64,000 nucleotides of DNA, from NCBI RefSeq assembly GCF_049348705.1, contig NZ_CP186485.1, forward strand, positions 1 to 64,000, read 5' to 3'. Positions 27,081 to 35,563 of the stretch are shown piece by piece. This DNA comes from Paracoxiella cheracis (GTDB lineage: Bacteria > Pseudomonadota > Gammaproteobacteria > Coxiellales > Coxiellaceae). Numbering within the stretch: position 1 is the first letter of the stretch; every line of letters starts with the position of its first letter. Under the pieces are notes generated by a model that was not told where the DNA came from, did not search any database, and was given only the letters and a program-made list of their open reading frames with translations. The position numbers and the translations under genes were made by a program.

Positions 27081-28801
27081 TTGGACTTTGGATAAATAAA
27101 ATCCCTTGCCAGTTAGGACAATAATCAAAAAATGTGAGTTTCTAAATCTTAAGCTGTTTTTTGCAGCAATTCGTAGAATTGCTCAGGTGTAAAATTTATT
27201 TTATCCAACCATGATTTTACTATCCCAATCAAATCCTCTATTTTTTCAGGGTCTGAGTTTTGCGTCTTTTCTTCAGTCCTCTGAATCGTTTTAATTTTTG
27301 AGTTGCTATTTTTGAAAATAGCAGGATGTCGCGTGCGTTTCCCCTGCGTATCACCTTTGGTTCTGCCTTGCGGATTACCGCGTGGTTTGCAGAGATTAGC
27401 AGGCGTGCCAACGGTATCAAGCACCGTAGAAAAACCCCGTTGCGTTTGTGAAGGGGTCGCAGTTATTGATGGTTTTTCGTTATCCACTTGGAAGCTCGGC
27501 AAATACCGCTCCCATTTTTTCGGTAAAATCGGGGCAAGATTCCTCGCTAGATAAAGTTGCGTATACGCTAATGCTGTCATCCGCCACCAATCTTCTTCGT
27601 GCTTAACATCCGGTGTTTGGTATCGGTCAAATAACAGTTTGTCTTTACCAAAACGAAAGTAGTGTTCAATGTCATAGCGTCTATCGTAATAGTGATAGGC
27701 TTCTAATGCTGTGATTTCATTACGTCGTTCACCAGCGAGTCCTAACCAGAGTGGATTTTTATATAAAGATTTACCGTTAGCATCAACCGCAACCAATTGC
27801 ACAACAGTAACAGGATGCTCATATCCTTTAAATTGCTTTGAACCACGCAGGAATTGGTCACGCCATATTTTAATCTCCAATTGGTAAGTTTTGCCACTGC
27901 GGGTTGTAATGGGTTGCTGCACAATCTCATCGGATTCACGGTGAGTCGTGCTGTCGTTTAGTTTCATCGCATCACCATAGCGTTTTATACTTCCTGAGGT
28001 ATTATCTTCTATTGATGCGGGCGCGAAAACATTACGGGTACTGTTAAAACGGAAAAGATGTACCCAATTGGGATTTTCGCTAACCAGTTTACGGCAAGCT
28101 TCTGTACCATATTTTGAATCAGCCACGCTAACCACCAATTTATGAGTAAGCGCTAAGTCTGCAATACAACGGTTAATTTGCTGCATCCCAACTACATTGC
28201 CTTTTTCATCGCTTTTAACGCGCCTCGTATCCAGTGGAACTAACCAATGCTTTTCTTGAGCTGCACCATCATTGGGCAATAGTGATACCGTTGAATATTC
28301 ATGTCCAATGGTAATCGGTTTGTTACCCGGTGCTGGATTAGGGCTGTAAACCACATGGCGATCTTCAACACAGTGTGCACTTTGACGCGACTGTGGTGTC
28401 GTATCCGCAATAATGATCACACGGTCATCGCTATGACTCACATGTTCATATTGTATTTTCATCATGCTATCCCAACAATTTGCTACCGACAAACCATCGC
28501 TAATCGCATCGGTAATACTACTGTATTCACGTTCAAAGTATGGCGATTCACATAATTCTATGGGTGTTTTGCAGCGATGGCCATGGCTTGAAAGGGCATC
28601 GAGTAAATTCATATTGGCATCGCGTCGCGCGGGGAAGATGTTGTAGAGGAATGTACGGAATTGTTTTAGTTTTTCTGTCGCTAACATCGTTTGTTCCTTA
28701 TTTTATTTTTTCGAACAAACGTTGTTTACAACGTAAAATTTTTTTTCGGTTTCTATGTCAAGCAATTTTTAATTATTTTTATAAATTTATCCAAAGTCCA
28801 A
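27081..28801 (-). mobile_element. IS4-family element, copy 3, in flippase gene
   Basis: A 1721-bp complete copy in minus orientation, with 17-bp inverted repeats and a perfect 6-bp duplication AATACA (27075-27080 and 28802-28807). It differs from copies 1 and 2 in a Leu-to-Phe change that it shares with copy 4. Clean duplications and near identity indicate recent insertion. Confidence 0.96.
27149..28687 (-). CDS. IS4-family DDE transposase (copy 3)
   Basis: Same 512-residue transposase as at 10362, with D95, D190 and E341 and the YREK signature intact. Residue 279 is Phe (RDQFLRG) and the C-terminus has Gln as in copies 1 and 4. The leader hairpin covering the ribosome-binding site is also present. 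It should be functional by sequence. Confidence 0.92.
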   Translation of the reverse strand: MLATEKLKQFRTFLYNIFPARRDANMNLLDALSSHGHRCKTPIELCESPYFEREYSSITDAISDGLSVANCWDSMMKIQYEHVSHSDDRVIIIADTTPQSRQSAHCVEDRHVVYSPNPAPGNKPITIGHEYSTVSLLPNDGAAQEKHWLVPLDTRRVKSDEKGNVVGMQQINRCIADLALTHKLVVSVADSKYGTEACRKLVSENPNWVHLFRFNSTRNVFAPASIEDNTSGSIKRYGDAMKLNDSTTHRESDEIVQQPITTRSGKTYQLEIKIWRDQFLRGSKQFKGYEHPVTVVQLVAVDANGKSLYKNPLWLGLAGERRNEITALEAYHYYDRRYDIEHYFRFGKDKLLFDRYQTPDVKHEEDWWRMTALAYTQLYLARNLAPILPKKWERYLPSFQVDNEKPSITATPSQTQRGFSTVLDTVGTPANLCKPRGNPQGRTKGDTQGKRTRHPAIFKNSNSKIKTIQRTEEKTQNSDPEKIEDLIGIVKSWLDKINFTPEQFYELLQKTA

Positions 28802-30426
28802 AATACAGAAAATCGCTTGGTAATTATTTCCATTGGTTTCGCTAAGGGGTTTGAAGCAATGAGCGACATCTGCTACGCATTAATTCGACAGCACGAGCGC
28901 GTCATGTATATAGCACTCTCTCAAATATTAAAAGGTGCCATTATGCTTGTGAGCTTTTTATCTGCTATTTATTTTACACATAATCTGGGTATCGCTTGCC
29001 TTTGCATTGCGTTCTCGTGGTTCTTAATACTCGTTGCTTTCGACTGTCCGATCGCCATAAAAATGACTTCGATTGATAGTCCAATAAAAAAATTCTATTT
29101 CAGTCTACATTTTTTCTTTCGAAACAAAAGATTTAAAAAAATAAAAAAATTAGTTTATATGGGAATTCCTTTGGGTACAGTAGCCGGACTAAACTCGATC
29201 AATACCAATATTCCGAAGTATTTTATATGGAAAATACTAGGTAATAAAATGCTGGGATATTTCACGCCTCTTAGTTACATTTTTAATATTTCACTAGTAA
29301 TTATTGGACTTTTGTTTGCGACGACACTTCCACGGTTAGCGCGATATTACAATGATCATGACGACAAAAAATTTTATGCACTCACTATTAAATTAATTAT
29401 GTTAGCAATATTCATTGGTCTTGCTAGCATGCTAATTGCCTACTTTTTTGCACCACAAATATTGAGTCTTTTCTTTGGGAAAATCTATTCAACTTATGCA
29501 AATGTGCTTTTTTATCTTATGTTGGCTGCAACGTTTAACTACGTTGCTATTATTTTTATTTACTTGCTGACTGCTATTCGCACATTAAAAATTCAGGTTA
29601 TTCTGTTTAGCCTAGCAGTAATTATAACGGCTACTTTAACCTATGTTTACATCTATTCCCATCAATTAATGGGCGCAGCTATTGCCGAAACCGTGGTTGG
29701 GGCATGGTTGATGCTAAGTTTTGGGCAATCGTTTTTTTCCATACAACCAAACAGCACTGGGATACAAAAAGGAGCGTTTTTTATAACGTGTATGAATGAC
29801 CAAAACGCACCCGATAAACTATTTATTAATTCTTAGCATCATTTTGTTGCCAGCTACGAGGCTTCAGATTGATCACAGCCCCCTCACATTAGGCGCAATC
29901 CTGCTTGTAATGTATTGTATTTTTGCCTTTGTAATCGGCATAAAAATAACGCCCAGTCTAAAGTTATTTATAAAATTATTTTCAATACTGGCCCTTTGTC
30001 TTAGTGCCGGCGTCATATTCAATGCATATAAGTTAGGCGGAGTCAACTCAAAAACCTGGCATGATATATTTGCCTACGGGTTTATTGTCGTATTTATACT
30101 AGCATTAAACTGTAAGAAGGTAGAATTAGGAAAATGTATCAAAATTGCCAGTATTGCCATTCCGATTTTTTATATTATATTTTTTTTTGATCTCGACTAC
30201 TGGTATCAGCACTTTAGATTCTCAGGTTTATCTAAAAATCCAAACCAATTTGGCCTTGCCCTTTTAGGAATTCCATTAGTTATTATTTATCACTATAAAT
30301 CTTCTAGCCACTTAACACGGTTAATCACGATAATTAGCTTCATTTTATGCTTGATGATGAGCTATTATAATATGACCAATGCTTTATTCGCGTCATGGGC
30401 CTTAATCATCACGATCTATACTAACC

Positions 30427-31569
30427 TCAGTTCTGGATAACTGCGTATAAATTATTCTTTATATTGTTGGTTTTTATTCCTGGTTTGTTTGGTCGCCAAG
30501 AATAGGCAATTAGCGCTGCAAGGGTATTGACTAAAAAATTAATCGGACTACGATGACGCGAATGCTCAACATGATACAAGTTTTTCAACTGATCGATAAT
30601 CGTTTCTACGATGCCACGTTGTTTTAGGAAAAACTTTTCACAAGCGTGTCGCGATGCTCGTGATAGATTATTGCCATCCCTGTCAATAATCGACTCGCAA
30701 TACGCGACAACTTAAATAGCCGCGGACGTCCTCGTCGCCCGCGCTCCGCGACCTCACGGCTCGACTACGCACGGGCTCTCAAATGACTTGACGGCTCGTA
30801 AAGATTTTTTGCAGTCGCTTACGCTCGGCAAAAAATCCGAGCCTACCGCGGAATACGCGCCTTCGCTTCGCTCTCCATGGCGCGCATCGAATGCAGAAAG
30901 CATTTTGTTCTTCATATTTTTACGGACTTTTGTCACAAATTTTAAATCGTGTTTTGCCAAATCGTCCGCAAGATCTTTTCCAAGATACCCTTTATCGCCA
31001 GCGCCCAACCCCTTTAAATTAGCCATTAATTTTCTAACAACAGCGCGATCATCCACGTTCCCTTTCGTTAAACAAAAACGGATTAATTCCCCTTGATGAT
31101 TAATCACAATATGTAGTTTAAAGCCGTAAACCCAGCCCATTGTGCTTTTACTGCGTTTAGCAATGCCTTTGAAAACCTTGTTTCGATAAATTCGTTTATT
31201 GTGGCATACGCGTAGTGTAGTTGAGTCAATATAATACAATCCCGTGTGTTTGCCCTTTCTCGAAAGCAAATAGGCGGCGAGCATCATTAGCGCTGCTGAT
31301 TGGCAGGCGACAAAACGTGTGTAACTCAGCGCCGTAGGAAAATACTTCTTCATGTCTTGTAAAACACATCCACAATAAAAATCCTTAAATGTGCGATAGT
31401 GACTCATTTGAAACAACACAATGATGGTGCCAATTTCAGACAAGCTCATTTGCATCGCTCGATCTCGTTTTCTGTCTGGGTTCGGTAGCAAATACTTTGA
31501 TTGACCTTTCAAATAATCCTTGCAAAAATCATCCATATCACAAAAAATCTCCGTGACCGGTGCCAACAT
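30427..31569 (-). pseudogene. IS982-family transposase interrupted by 249-bp element
   Basis: From the ATG at 31569 it reads the IS982 N-terminus, including YYIDSTTLRVCHNKRI, HKVFKG-like NKVFKGIAKRSK, MGWVYGFKLHIVIN and LTKGNVDDR. It continues to MLSAF at 30890, where the 249-bp element enters. The C-terminus resumes at 30640 as EKFFLKQRGIVETIIDQLKN and RHRSPINFLVNTLAALIAY, ending inside the left inverted repeat. Without the insert the frame is continuous at 297 residues. The element adds a stop, so the transposase is dead. Confidence 0.9.
30641..30889 (+). repeat. 249-bp dispersed mobile element, copy C
   Basis: Third copy, identical by eye to those at 7196 and 21526 and in the same orientation on the window. 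Removing exactly 249 bp restores the IS982 transposase codons (GCA TTT GAA AAG on the minus strand), so again no base was duplicated or lost. Here it lies antisense to the gene it breaks, whereas copy A is in the sense direction, so orientation follows the chromosome and not the target gene. Confidence 0.93.
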
Positions 31570-32306
31570 GATTAACTCCTGTTACATTATTTAGCTGTAA
31601 TTTTGGAGCTAAATTTTAGCGGTTCCGGTCTTTTTTTCAATTATTTCATTCACTTATTCCTTTTCTTATACAGAACTCAGGTTATACTATTTACCAATCT
31701 ACCCGATATTTATATAGCTCTACCCTAACACGTGTATTGTGGATATTAACCTGTCTGGCAATAATCACACTATCCGTAGCTGAGTTTTTGTCTCTACTAA
31801 ACTACATGCTCTCTCTTATACATCACAAGGATTTGTTCAATGTGCTTATTCATGTGAATACAGAGTTTTTTGTTAGACTCAAGCTCTGGCATAAAAGTTT
31901 AGAGTTAATATCAAAAAGTATCCTGGTTGGATTTGGGCCCGGCAGTTTTCTTCATAATACAGCCAGCCATAGCACCCATTATGAAGCACATAATTTATTC
32001 GTAGATCTATTACTACAAGGAGGAGTGATTGCCTTAATCACGTTCATCGTTTTTTTACTGAATATTTTCAAATACAGTTTAAAAAATAAAATTCAGTTTT
32101 TTCTTACACTCGCTATTCTCATTTTTTCTTGTTTTCATTTTACATTGCGTCAACCCATATTATGGATTTATTTCTTCTGGATACATCGAACAGGCTATGA
32201 AGGAATCGCTTCTCGTGAGACAATTTTAGAAAAAACGAGCAGCTCAACCGATGACACGAGTGTTAAAGAAGTTAGGAGCGTGTGAACAAGCCCTGAACTT
32301 TGCAAA

Positions 32307-32744
32307 TTATTCTTTTACTCTGACTGCCAATACATCACATTTCGCTCCATGCAAAATGGCATTCGATGTTGAGCCCAACAACAACCTCACCCCGTGACGT
32401 CCATGACTGCCAACAACGATTAAATCGACATGGTGCTTTTCAGCTTCTTCAAGAATCAAAAACTTTGCCGGACCCACTTTAACGATTTGATGATCTTCAG
32501 GAATATTATACTTCGTGGCAACCTTAGCCATTGATTTCTTAGCTTCGTCTAACAGCGCTTCTTCCACATCAACGCCCGCAGAAACTCCATAAGCAGCCCC
32601 ATAATTGCTCATGTGTTCAACCGCATGTGCTAAATACGGCTGTGACGCTCCAGGAACGACTAGGCCTTGAGCCTTCTGAATCAAGAGTTGATCCGACTCA
32701 GGAATGAGCTCCAATGCTATTAAAACCCGCTTGTAATTATGCAT
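32307..32744 (-). CDS. uspA: Universal stress protein (UspA family)
   Basis: A 145-residue cytoplasmic universal stress protein. It starts MHNYKRVLIALEL and has the ATP-binding signature G-x2-G-x9-G-[ST] as GSHGRHGVRLLLGSTSNA. Members help survival under stress and often appear in one or more copies in intracellular bacteria. It is transcribed away from rpmH, with the DnaA-box region between. The C-terminus is a typical CDVLAVRVKE. Confidence 0.93.
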   Translation of the reverse strand: MHNYKRVLIALELIPESDQLLIQKAQGLVVPGASQPYLAHAVEHMSNYGAAYGVSAGVDVEEALLDEAKKSMAKVATKYNIPEDHQIVKVGPAKFLILEEAEKHHVDLIVVGSHGRHGVRLLLGSTSNAILHGAKCDVLAVRVKE

Positions 32745-33057
32745 ACGAATTCCTTTGTGTTTAGGGTAACAGAGGTAGACACAATGTATTATAAGATCAA
32801 CGCCACGAAGAATCCAAGTTTATATCCTGTGGATAAGCTGTGTTGACTGTGTATATCAATCAAAAGACCAAATTCTTATCCACCCCCACCCTCAACATAT
32901 TCGTGTTTCAGACAAGGTTCATCAACAGGCAAGTTGCATCGTAACTATATGATTTAGATATTATTTTACGGTTATCCACAGAAAATCGCCGTACTATAAC
33001 TACCTCTACTATCTAAATATTGATAATAGTAAGATAGGATTGTATAAAAACTATGAT
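32745..33057. other. DnaA-box cluster upstream of rpmH (candidate origin region)
   Basis: The gap between uspA and rpmH holds three DnaA boxes: TTATCCACA on the minus strand at 32828-32836, TTATCCACC at 32876-32884 (one mismatch), and TTATCCACA at 32972-32980. AT-rich stretches lie around 32940-33055. In many bacteria this region adjoins dnaA, and here it is 33 kb away. It is either a working origin or the remnant of one left after rearrangement. No coding gene is visible in it. Confidence 0.6.
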
Positions 33058-33087
33058 TTGACAGGTTGGCTTGGACTGCTCTATGAT
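33058..33087 (+). promoter_or_regulatory. rpmH promoter
   Basis: TTGACA at 33058-33063 and TATGAT at 33082-33087 are separated by 18 bp, a strong sigma-70 type match. The start of rpmH at 33135 leaves a leader of about 40 nt with AGGAAAGG as ribosome-binding site. It probably drives rpmH-rnpA-yidD-yidC. Confidence 0.8.
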
Positions 33088-33134
33088 GGCGAGTTCTGTA
33101 ATACGTTGAATTGACGACAGGAAAGGTAAATTTC

Positions 33135-33269
33135 ATGAAACGAACGTATCAACCTAGTAAAATCAAGCGCAAACGCACCCATGGCTTTCGGGCAAAAATG
33201 AAAACATCAGGTGGGCGGAAAGTATTAAATCGTCGCCGTGCAAAGGGTAGAAAACGCATAGCTGTCTGA
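33135..33269 (+). CDS. rpmH: Ribosomal protein bL34
   Basis: This 44-residue, very basic protein is a component of the 50S subunit. It reads MKRTYQPSKIKRKRTHGF at the start and ends RRRAKGRKRIAV, a full match to the family. The ribosome-binding site AGGAAAGG lies upstream. The stop TGA overlaps the ATG of rnpA by one base. The gene is usually next to dnaA but here is 33 kb from it. Confidence 0.98.
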   Translation: MKRTYQPSKIKRKRTHGFRAKMKTSGGRKVLNRRRAKGRKRIAV

Positions 33270-33619
33270 TGTTAAATGCTTTTTCTCCACAGGCGCGGAT
33301 TCGAACGAAAGATCAGTTTCAACGTGTCTTTAGTAAACGTCAGCGCTTATTTGGACAGTTTTGTGTGCTTTACTATCGGAGTAATACCGAAAAACACCCT
33401 AGACTAGGGGTGATAGTGAGTAAACGCAATGTGCGCAAGGCAGTTGCACGAAATCGCTTTAAGCGGGTAGCTCGTGAGGCTTTCCGCACACAGCAACAGG
33501 CCTTGCCTGCAGTGGATATCGTAATCATTGCTAAGTTGGGTGCAGGTGAGAAGACGAAAAAAGAGTTACAGCGATGCTTAAATCAGCTTTTCAAGCAATT
33601 AATCGCTCAATACGGCTAA
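33269..33619 (+). CDS. rnpA: Ribonuclease P protein component
   Basis: RnpA is the protein subunit of RNase P, which removes the 5' leader of precursor tRNAs. The 116-residue protein has the family motif RNVRKAVARNRFKRVAREAFR and the KRQRLFG-type N-terminal region. It starts at the stop of rpmH and overlaps yidD by 46 bp. Both arrangements are typical of this operon. Confidence 0.97.
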   Translation: MLNAFSPQARIRTKDQFQRVFSKRQRLFGQFCVLYYRSNTEKHPRLGVIVSKRNVRKAVARNRFKRVAREAFRTQQQALPAVDIVIIAKLGAGEKTKKELQRCLNQLFKQLIAQYG

Positions 33620-33834
33620 TTTTTATTGGGCTCATTAAAGCATATCGATTACTGATCAGTCCGGTATTGGGTAATTGCTGCCGTTTTTATCCGTCCTGCT
33701 CTTGTTATGCTGAAACGGCAATTCGTCGTTTCGGTATTTTTAAGGGAATTTTTTTGGCGGCCTATCGTTTGCTGCGATGCCATCCTTTTCATCCAGGCGG
33801 CTATGATCCCGTCCCTAAGAAAGTAGAAAGATGA
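33574..33834 (+). CDS. yidD: Membrane protein insertion efficiency factor YidD
   Basis: An 86-residue protein of the YidD (Hlp) family that assists YidC-dependent membrane insertion. It has an N-terminal amphipathic helix (IRLIFIGLIKAYRLLISPVLG) shown here as two pieces: IRLIFIGLIKAYRLL and ISPVLG. The conserved cysteine-rich motif CCRFYPSCSCYAETAI and the C-terminal HPFHPGGYDPVP follow. It overlaps rnpA and is 4 bp from yidC. Confidence 0.95.
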   Translation: MLKSAFQAINRSIRLIFIGLIKAYRLLISPVLGNCCRFYPSCSCYAETAIRRFGIFKGIFLAAYRLLRCHPFHPGGYDPVPKKVER

Positions 33835-33838
33835 TCTT

Positions 33839-35563
33839 ATGAATATCAAACGAATTATTCTCTACGTTATCGTTGCTGCATTAGCACTCATATTAATTAA
33901 CGCTTGGTTCAAAGATTATCCGCCACAGCAGGAAAAAGCAGCGCCACCTGTGAGTGAACAATCCGCTAAACAAAGTGACAACTCAACATTTTCGCCGACG
34001 ACCTATAATCCAGAAACATCCGCACAAACTAACAAAACAGGTACCGACAAGGTTAAAACACAGGAAGTACCAGCCGGTCGTATAATCACAGTAAAAACAG
34101 ATGTGTTCGATGTTAACATCGATAGCAACGGTGGAAATATCGTATCGGTGAAATTACCCAAATATCCTGTATCGGTAGAAGAAAAAAATACACCCGTGAC
34201 GTTGTTAACCACCGAACCCGATCAACTTTATGTTGCTCAAAGTGGACTGACTAATACGGGGCCTAATGATCAGGCAACAGTGACCCAATTTTCGTCGGCA
34301 CAGAAACAATACATATTGCAAGATGGTCAAAATGAGTTAGTGGTGAAATTAACGGGGCGCACAGCCAACGGATTATCGGTTGTAAAAACCTATACATTTC
34401 ATCGCAATGATTATGCCGTAAAACTAAACTATCAAGTGACCAATACGTCTGGTAAAAAATGGGCGGGCAGCCTGTTTACGCAACTCAGGCGCAAGAAACC
34501 GTCCGCATCGGGTCACCACTTCTATACACGCGCTTATGTAGGTGCGGCTATTTCTAGCCCGCAAACACCTTATGAAAAAGTAACGTTTAAATCAATGGAT
34601 GAAAAAAACATTAATCGCAACAGCAAAGACGGCTGGGTTGCTATGCAAGAACATTACTTTCTGAGTGCCTGGATTCCCGGTGATCCTAGTTTAATTCATC
34701 ACTACTATAGTCATGTCATTCAACCTAAGACGGGTGGCGAAAACACGTATATTATTGGGTTCGAGAGCCCCCAAATGAATCTAGCAACTGGGGAGAAAAC
34801 AACGAGTGGCGCAACAATTTATGTGGGTCCAGAAATTGCTAAAAACCTGAGTGCGCTAGCGCCGGGGTTAGATCATACGATTGATTATGGTTGGTTGTGG
34901 CCAATCTCAGTCATTATTTTTTGGATAATGCATAAAATCTTTTTGTTAGTGCGCAATTGGGGTTGGGCGATAGTCATTACGACGATTCTAATTAAAATTC
35001 TTTTTTATCCCCTCACCGCAAAAAGTTTTCGTTCGATGGCGCGCATGCGTGAAATGCAGCCGCGAATGCAAGCGCTTAAAGAGCGTTATGGTGATGATCG
35101 TCAAGCGCTAAGTAAAGCGACGATGGAGTTATATCGTAAAGAAAAAATAAACCCATTGGGTGGTTGCTTACCCATGGTGATACAGATTCCAGTATTCATT
35201 GCGCTTTACTATGTATTAATTGAAAGCGTCCAATTGCGCCAAGCGCCTTTTATTTTTTGGATTCACGATTTATCAACGAAGGATCCTTATTATGTATTAC
35301 CGATTTTAATGGGTATCAGTATGCTATGTCAGCAATGGTTATCGCCGACTTCGACTGATCCAACACAACAAAAAATGATGTGGGTGTTGCCAATTGTGTT
35401 TACCATCTTTTTCGTAAACTTCCCAGCGGGTTTAGTTTTGTATTGGTTGGTAAATAACATTGTGCAAGTACTTCAGCAGTGGTATGTCAACAAAACATTT
35501 GAAAAACACAAAGCAAAAGTACAAGCTAGAAAGAAAAAGAAGAGAAAATTCTTTAAATTCTAA
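33839..35563 (+). CDS. yidC: Membrane protein insertase YidC
   Basis: YidC inserts and folds inner-membrane proteins, alone or with SecYEG. The 574-residue protein has an N-terminal membrane anchor (residues 5-22), a long Gln/Ser/Thr-rich linker, the periplasmic P1 beta-sandwich, and the conserved five-helix core with PLTAKSFRSMARMREMQPRM and INPLGGCLPMVIQIPVFIALY. The C-terminal tail is strongly basic (KKKKRK), as in gammaproteobacteria where it aids ribosome contact. Its 3' end overlaps the possible 5' end of mnmE. Confidence 0.97.
   Translation: MNIKRIILYVIVAALALILINAWFKDYPPQQEKAAPPVSEQSAKQSDNSTFSPTTYNPETSAQTNKTGTDKVKTQEVPAGRIITVKTDVFDVNIDSNGGNIVSVKLPKYPVSVEEKNTPVTLLTTEPDQLYVAQSGLTNTGPNDQATVTQFSSAQKQYILQDGQNELVVKLTGRTANGLSVVKTYTFHRNDYAVKLNYQVTNTSGKKWAGSLFTQLRRKKPSASGHHFYTRAYVGAAISSPQTPYEKVTFKSMDEKNINRNSKDGWVAMQEHYFLSAWIPGDPSLIHHYYSHVIQPKTGGENTYIIGFESPQMNLATGEKTTSGATIYVGPEIAKNLSALAPGLDHTIDYGWLWPISVIIFWIMHKIFLLVRNWGWAIVITTILIKILFYPLTAKSFRSMARMREMQPRMQALKERYGDDRQALSKATMELYRKEKINPLGGCLPMVIQIPVFIALYYVLIESVQLRQAPFIFWIHDLSTKDPYYVLPILMGISMLCQQWLSPTSTDPTQQKMMWVLPIVFTIFFVNFPAGLVLYWLVNNIVQVLQQWYVNKTFEKHKAKVQARKKKKRKFFKF

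Larger units (their letters stand above)
26769..29836 (+). pseudogene. Polysaccharide flippase (Wzx-like), split by IS
   Basis: A multi-helix membrane protein of the polysaccharide flippase family, which moves lipid-linked sugar units across the inner membrane. The first 104 codons (26769-27080) and the remainder (28808-29836) are separated by the minus-strand IS4 copy plus one 6-bp duplication AATACA. Removing 1727 bp restores an uninterrupted frame of 446 residues reading FYIVNTENRLVIISIGF across the junction, a normal Wzx length. The next gene overlaps its 3' end by 41 bp. The family call rests on topology, size and the neighbouring polymerase-like gene. The gene must be non-functional now. 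Confidence 0.8.
30424..31682 (-). mobile_element. IS982-family element carrying 249-bp insert
   Basis: The ends are inverted repeats ACCTCAGTTCTGGATAA and ACCTGAGTTCTGTATAA (two mismatches in 17), flanked by a perfect 7-bp duplication TATACTA (30417-30423 and 31683-31689). Total length is 1259 bp; without the 249-bp insert it is 1010 bp, the usual IS982 size. It interrupts the O-antigen polymerase/ligase-like gene. Confidence 0.9.
29796..32285 (+). pseudogene. O-antigen polymerase/ligase-like protein, split by IS982
   Basis: A polytopic membrane protein of the Wzy/WaaL type, which polymerises or ligates O-antigen or capsule units. Parts are 29796-30423 and 31690-32285. Removing the IS982 element and one 7-bp duplication gives a continuous 407-residue frame, reading IIYTIYQSTRYLY-like sequence across the junction. 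The C-terminal part holds the family loop GFGPGSFLHNTASHSTHYEAHNLFVDLLLQGG written here in two pieces: GFGPGSFLHN and YEAHNLFVDLLLQGG. It follows the broken flippase, so surface-polysaccharide assembly at this locus is lost twice over. Confidence 0.8.

Noticed and set aside
28691..29836. Flippase gene starting at 28691
   Set aside because: The first part of that frame is the IS4 end read through; the true gene starts at 26769 and is split.
7196..30889. CRISPR array
   Set aside because: The repeats are single, 249 bp long and many kilobases apart. No short regularly spaced repeats or cas genes were seen.
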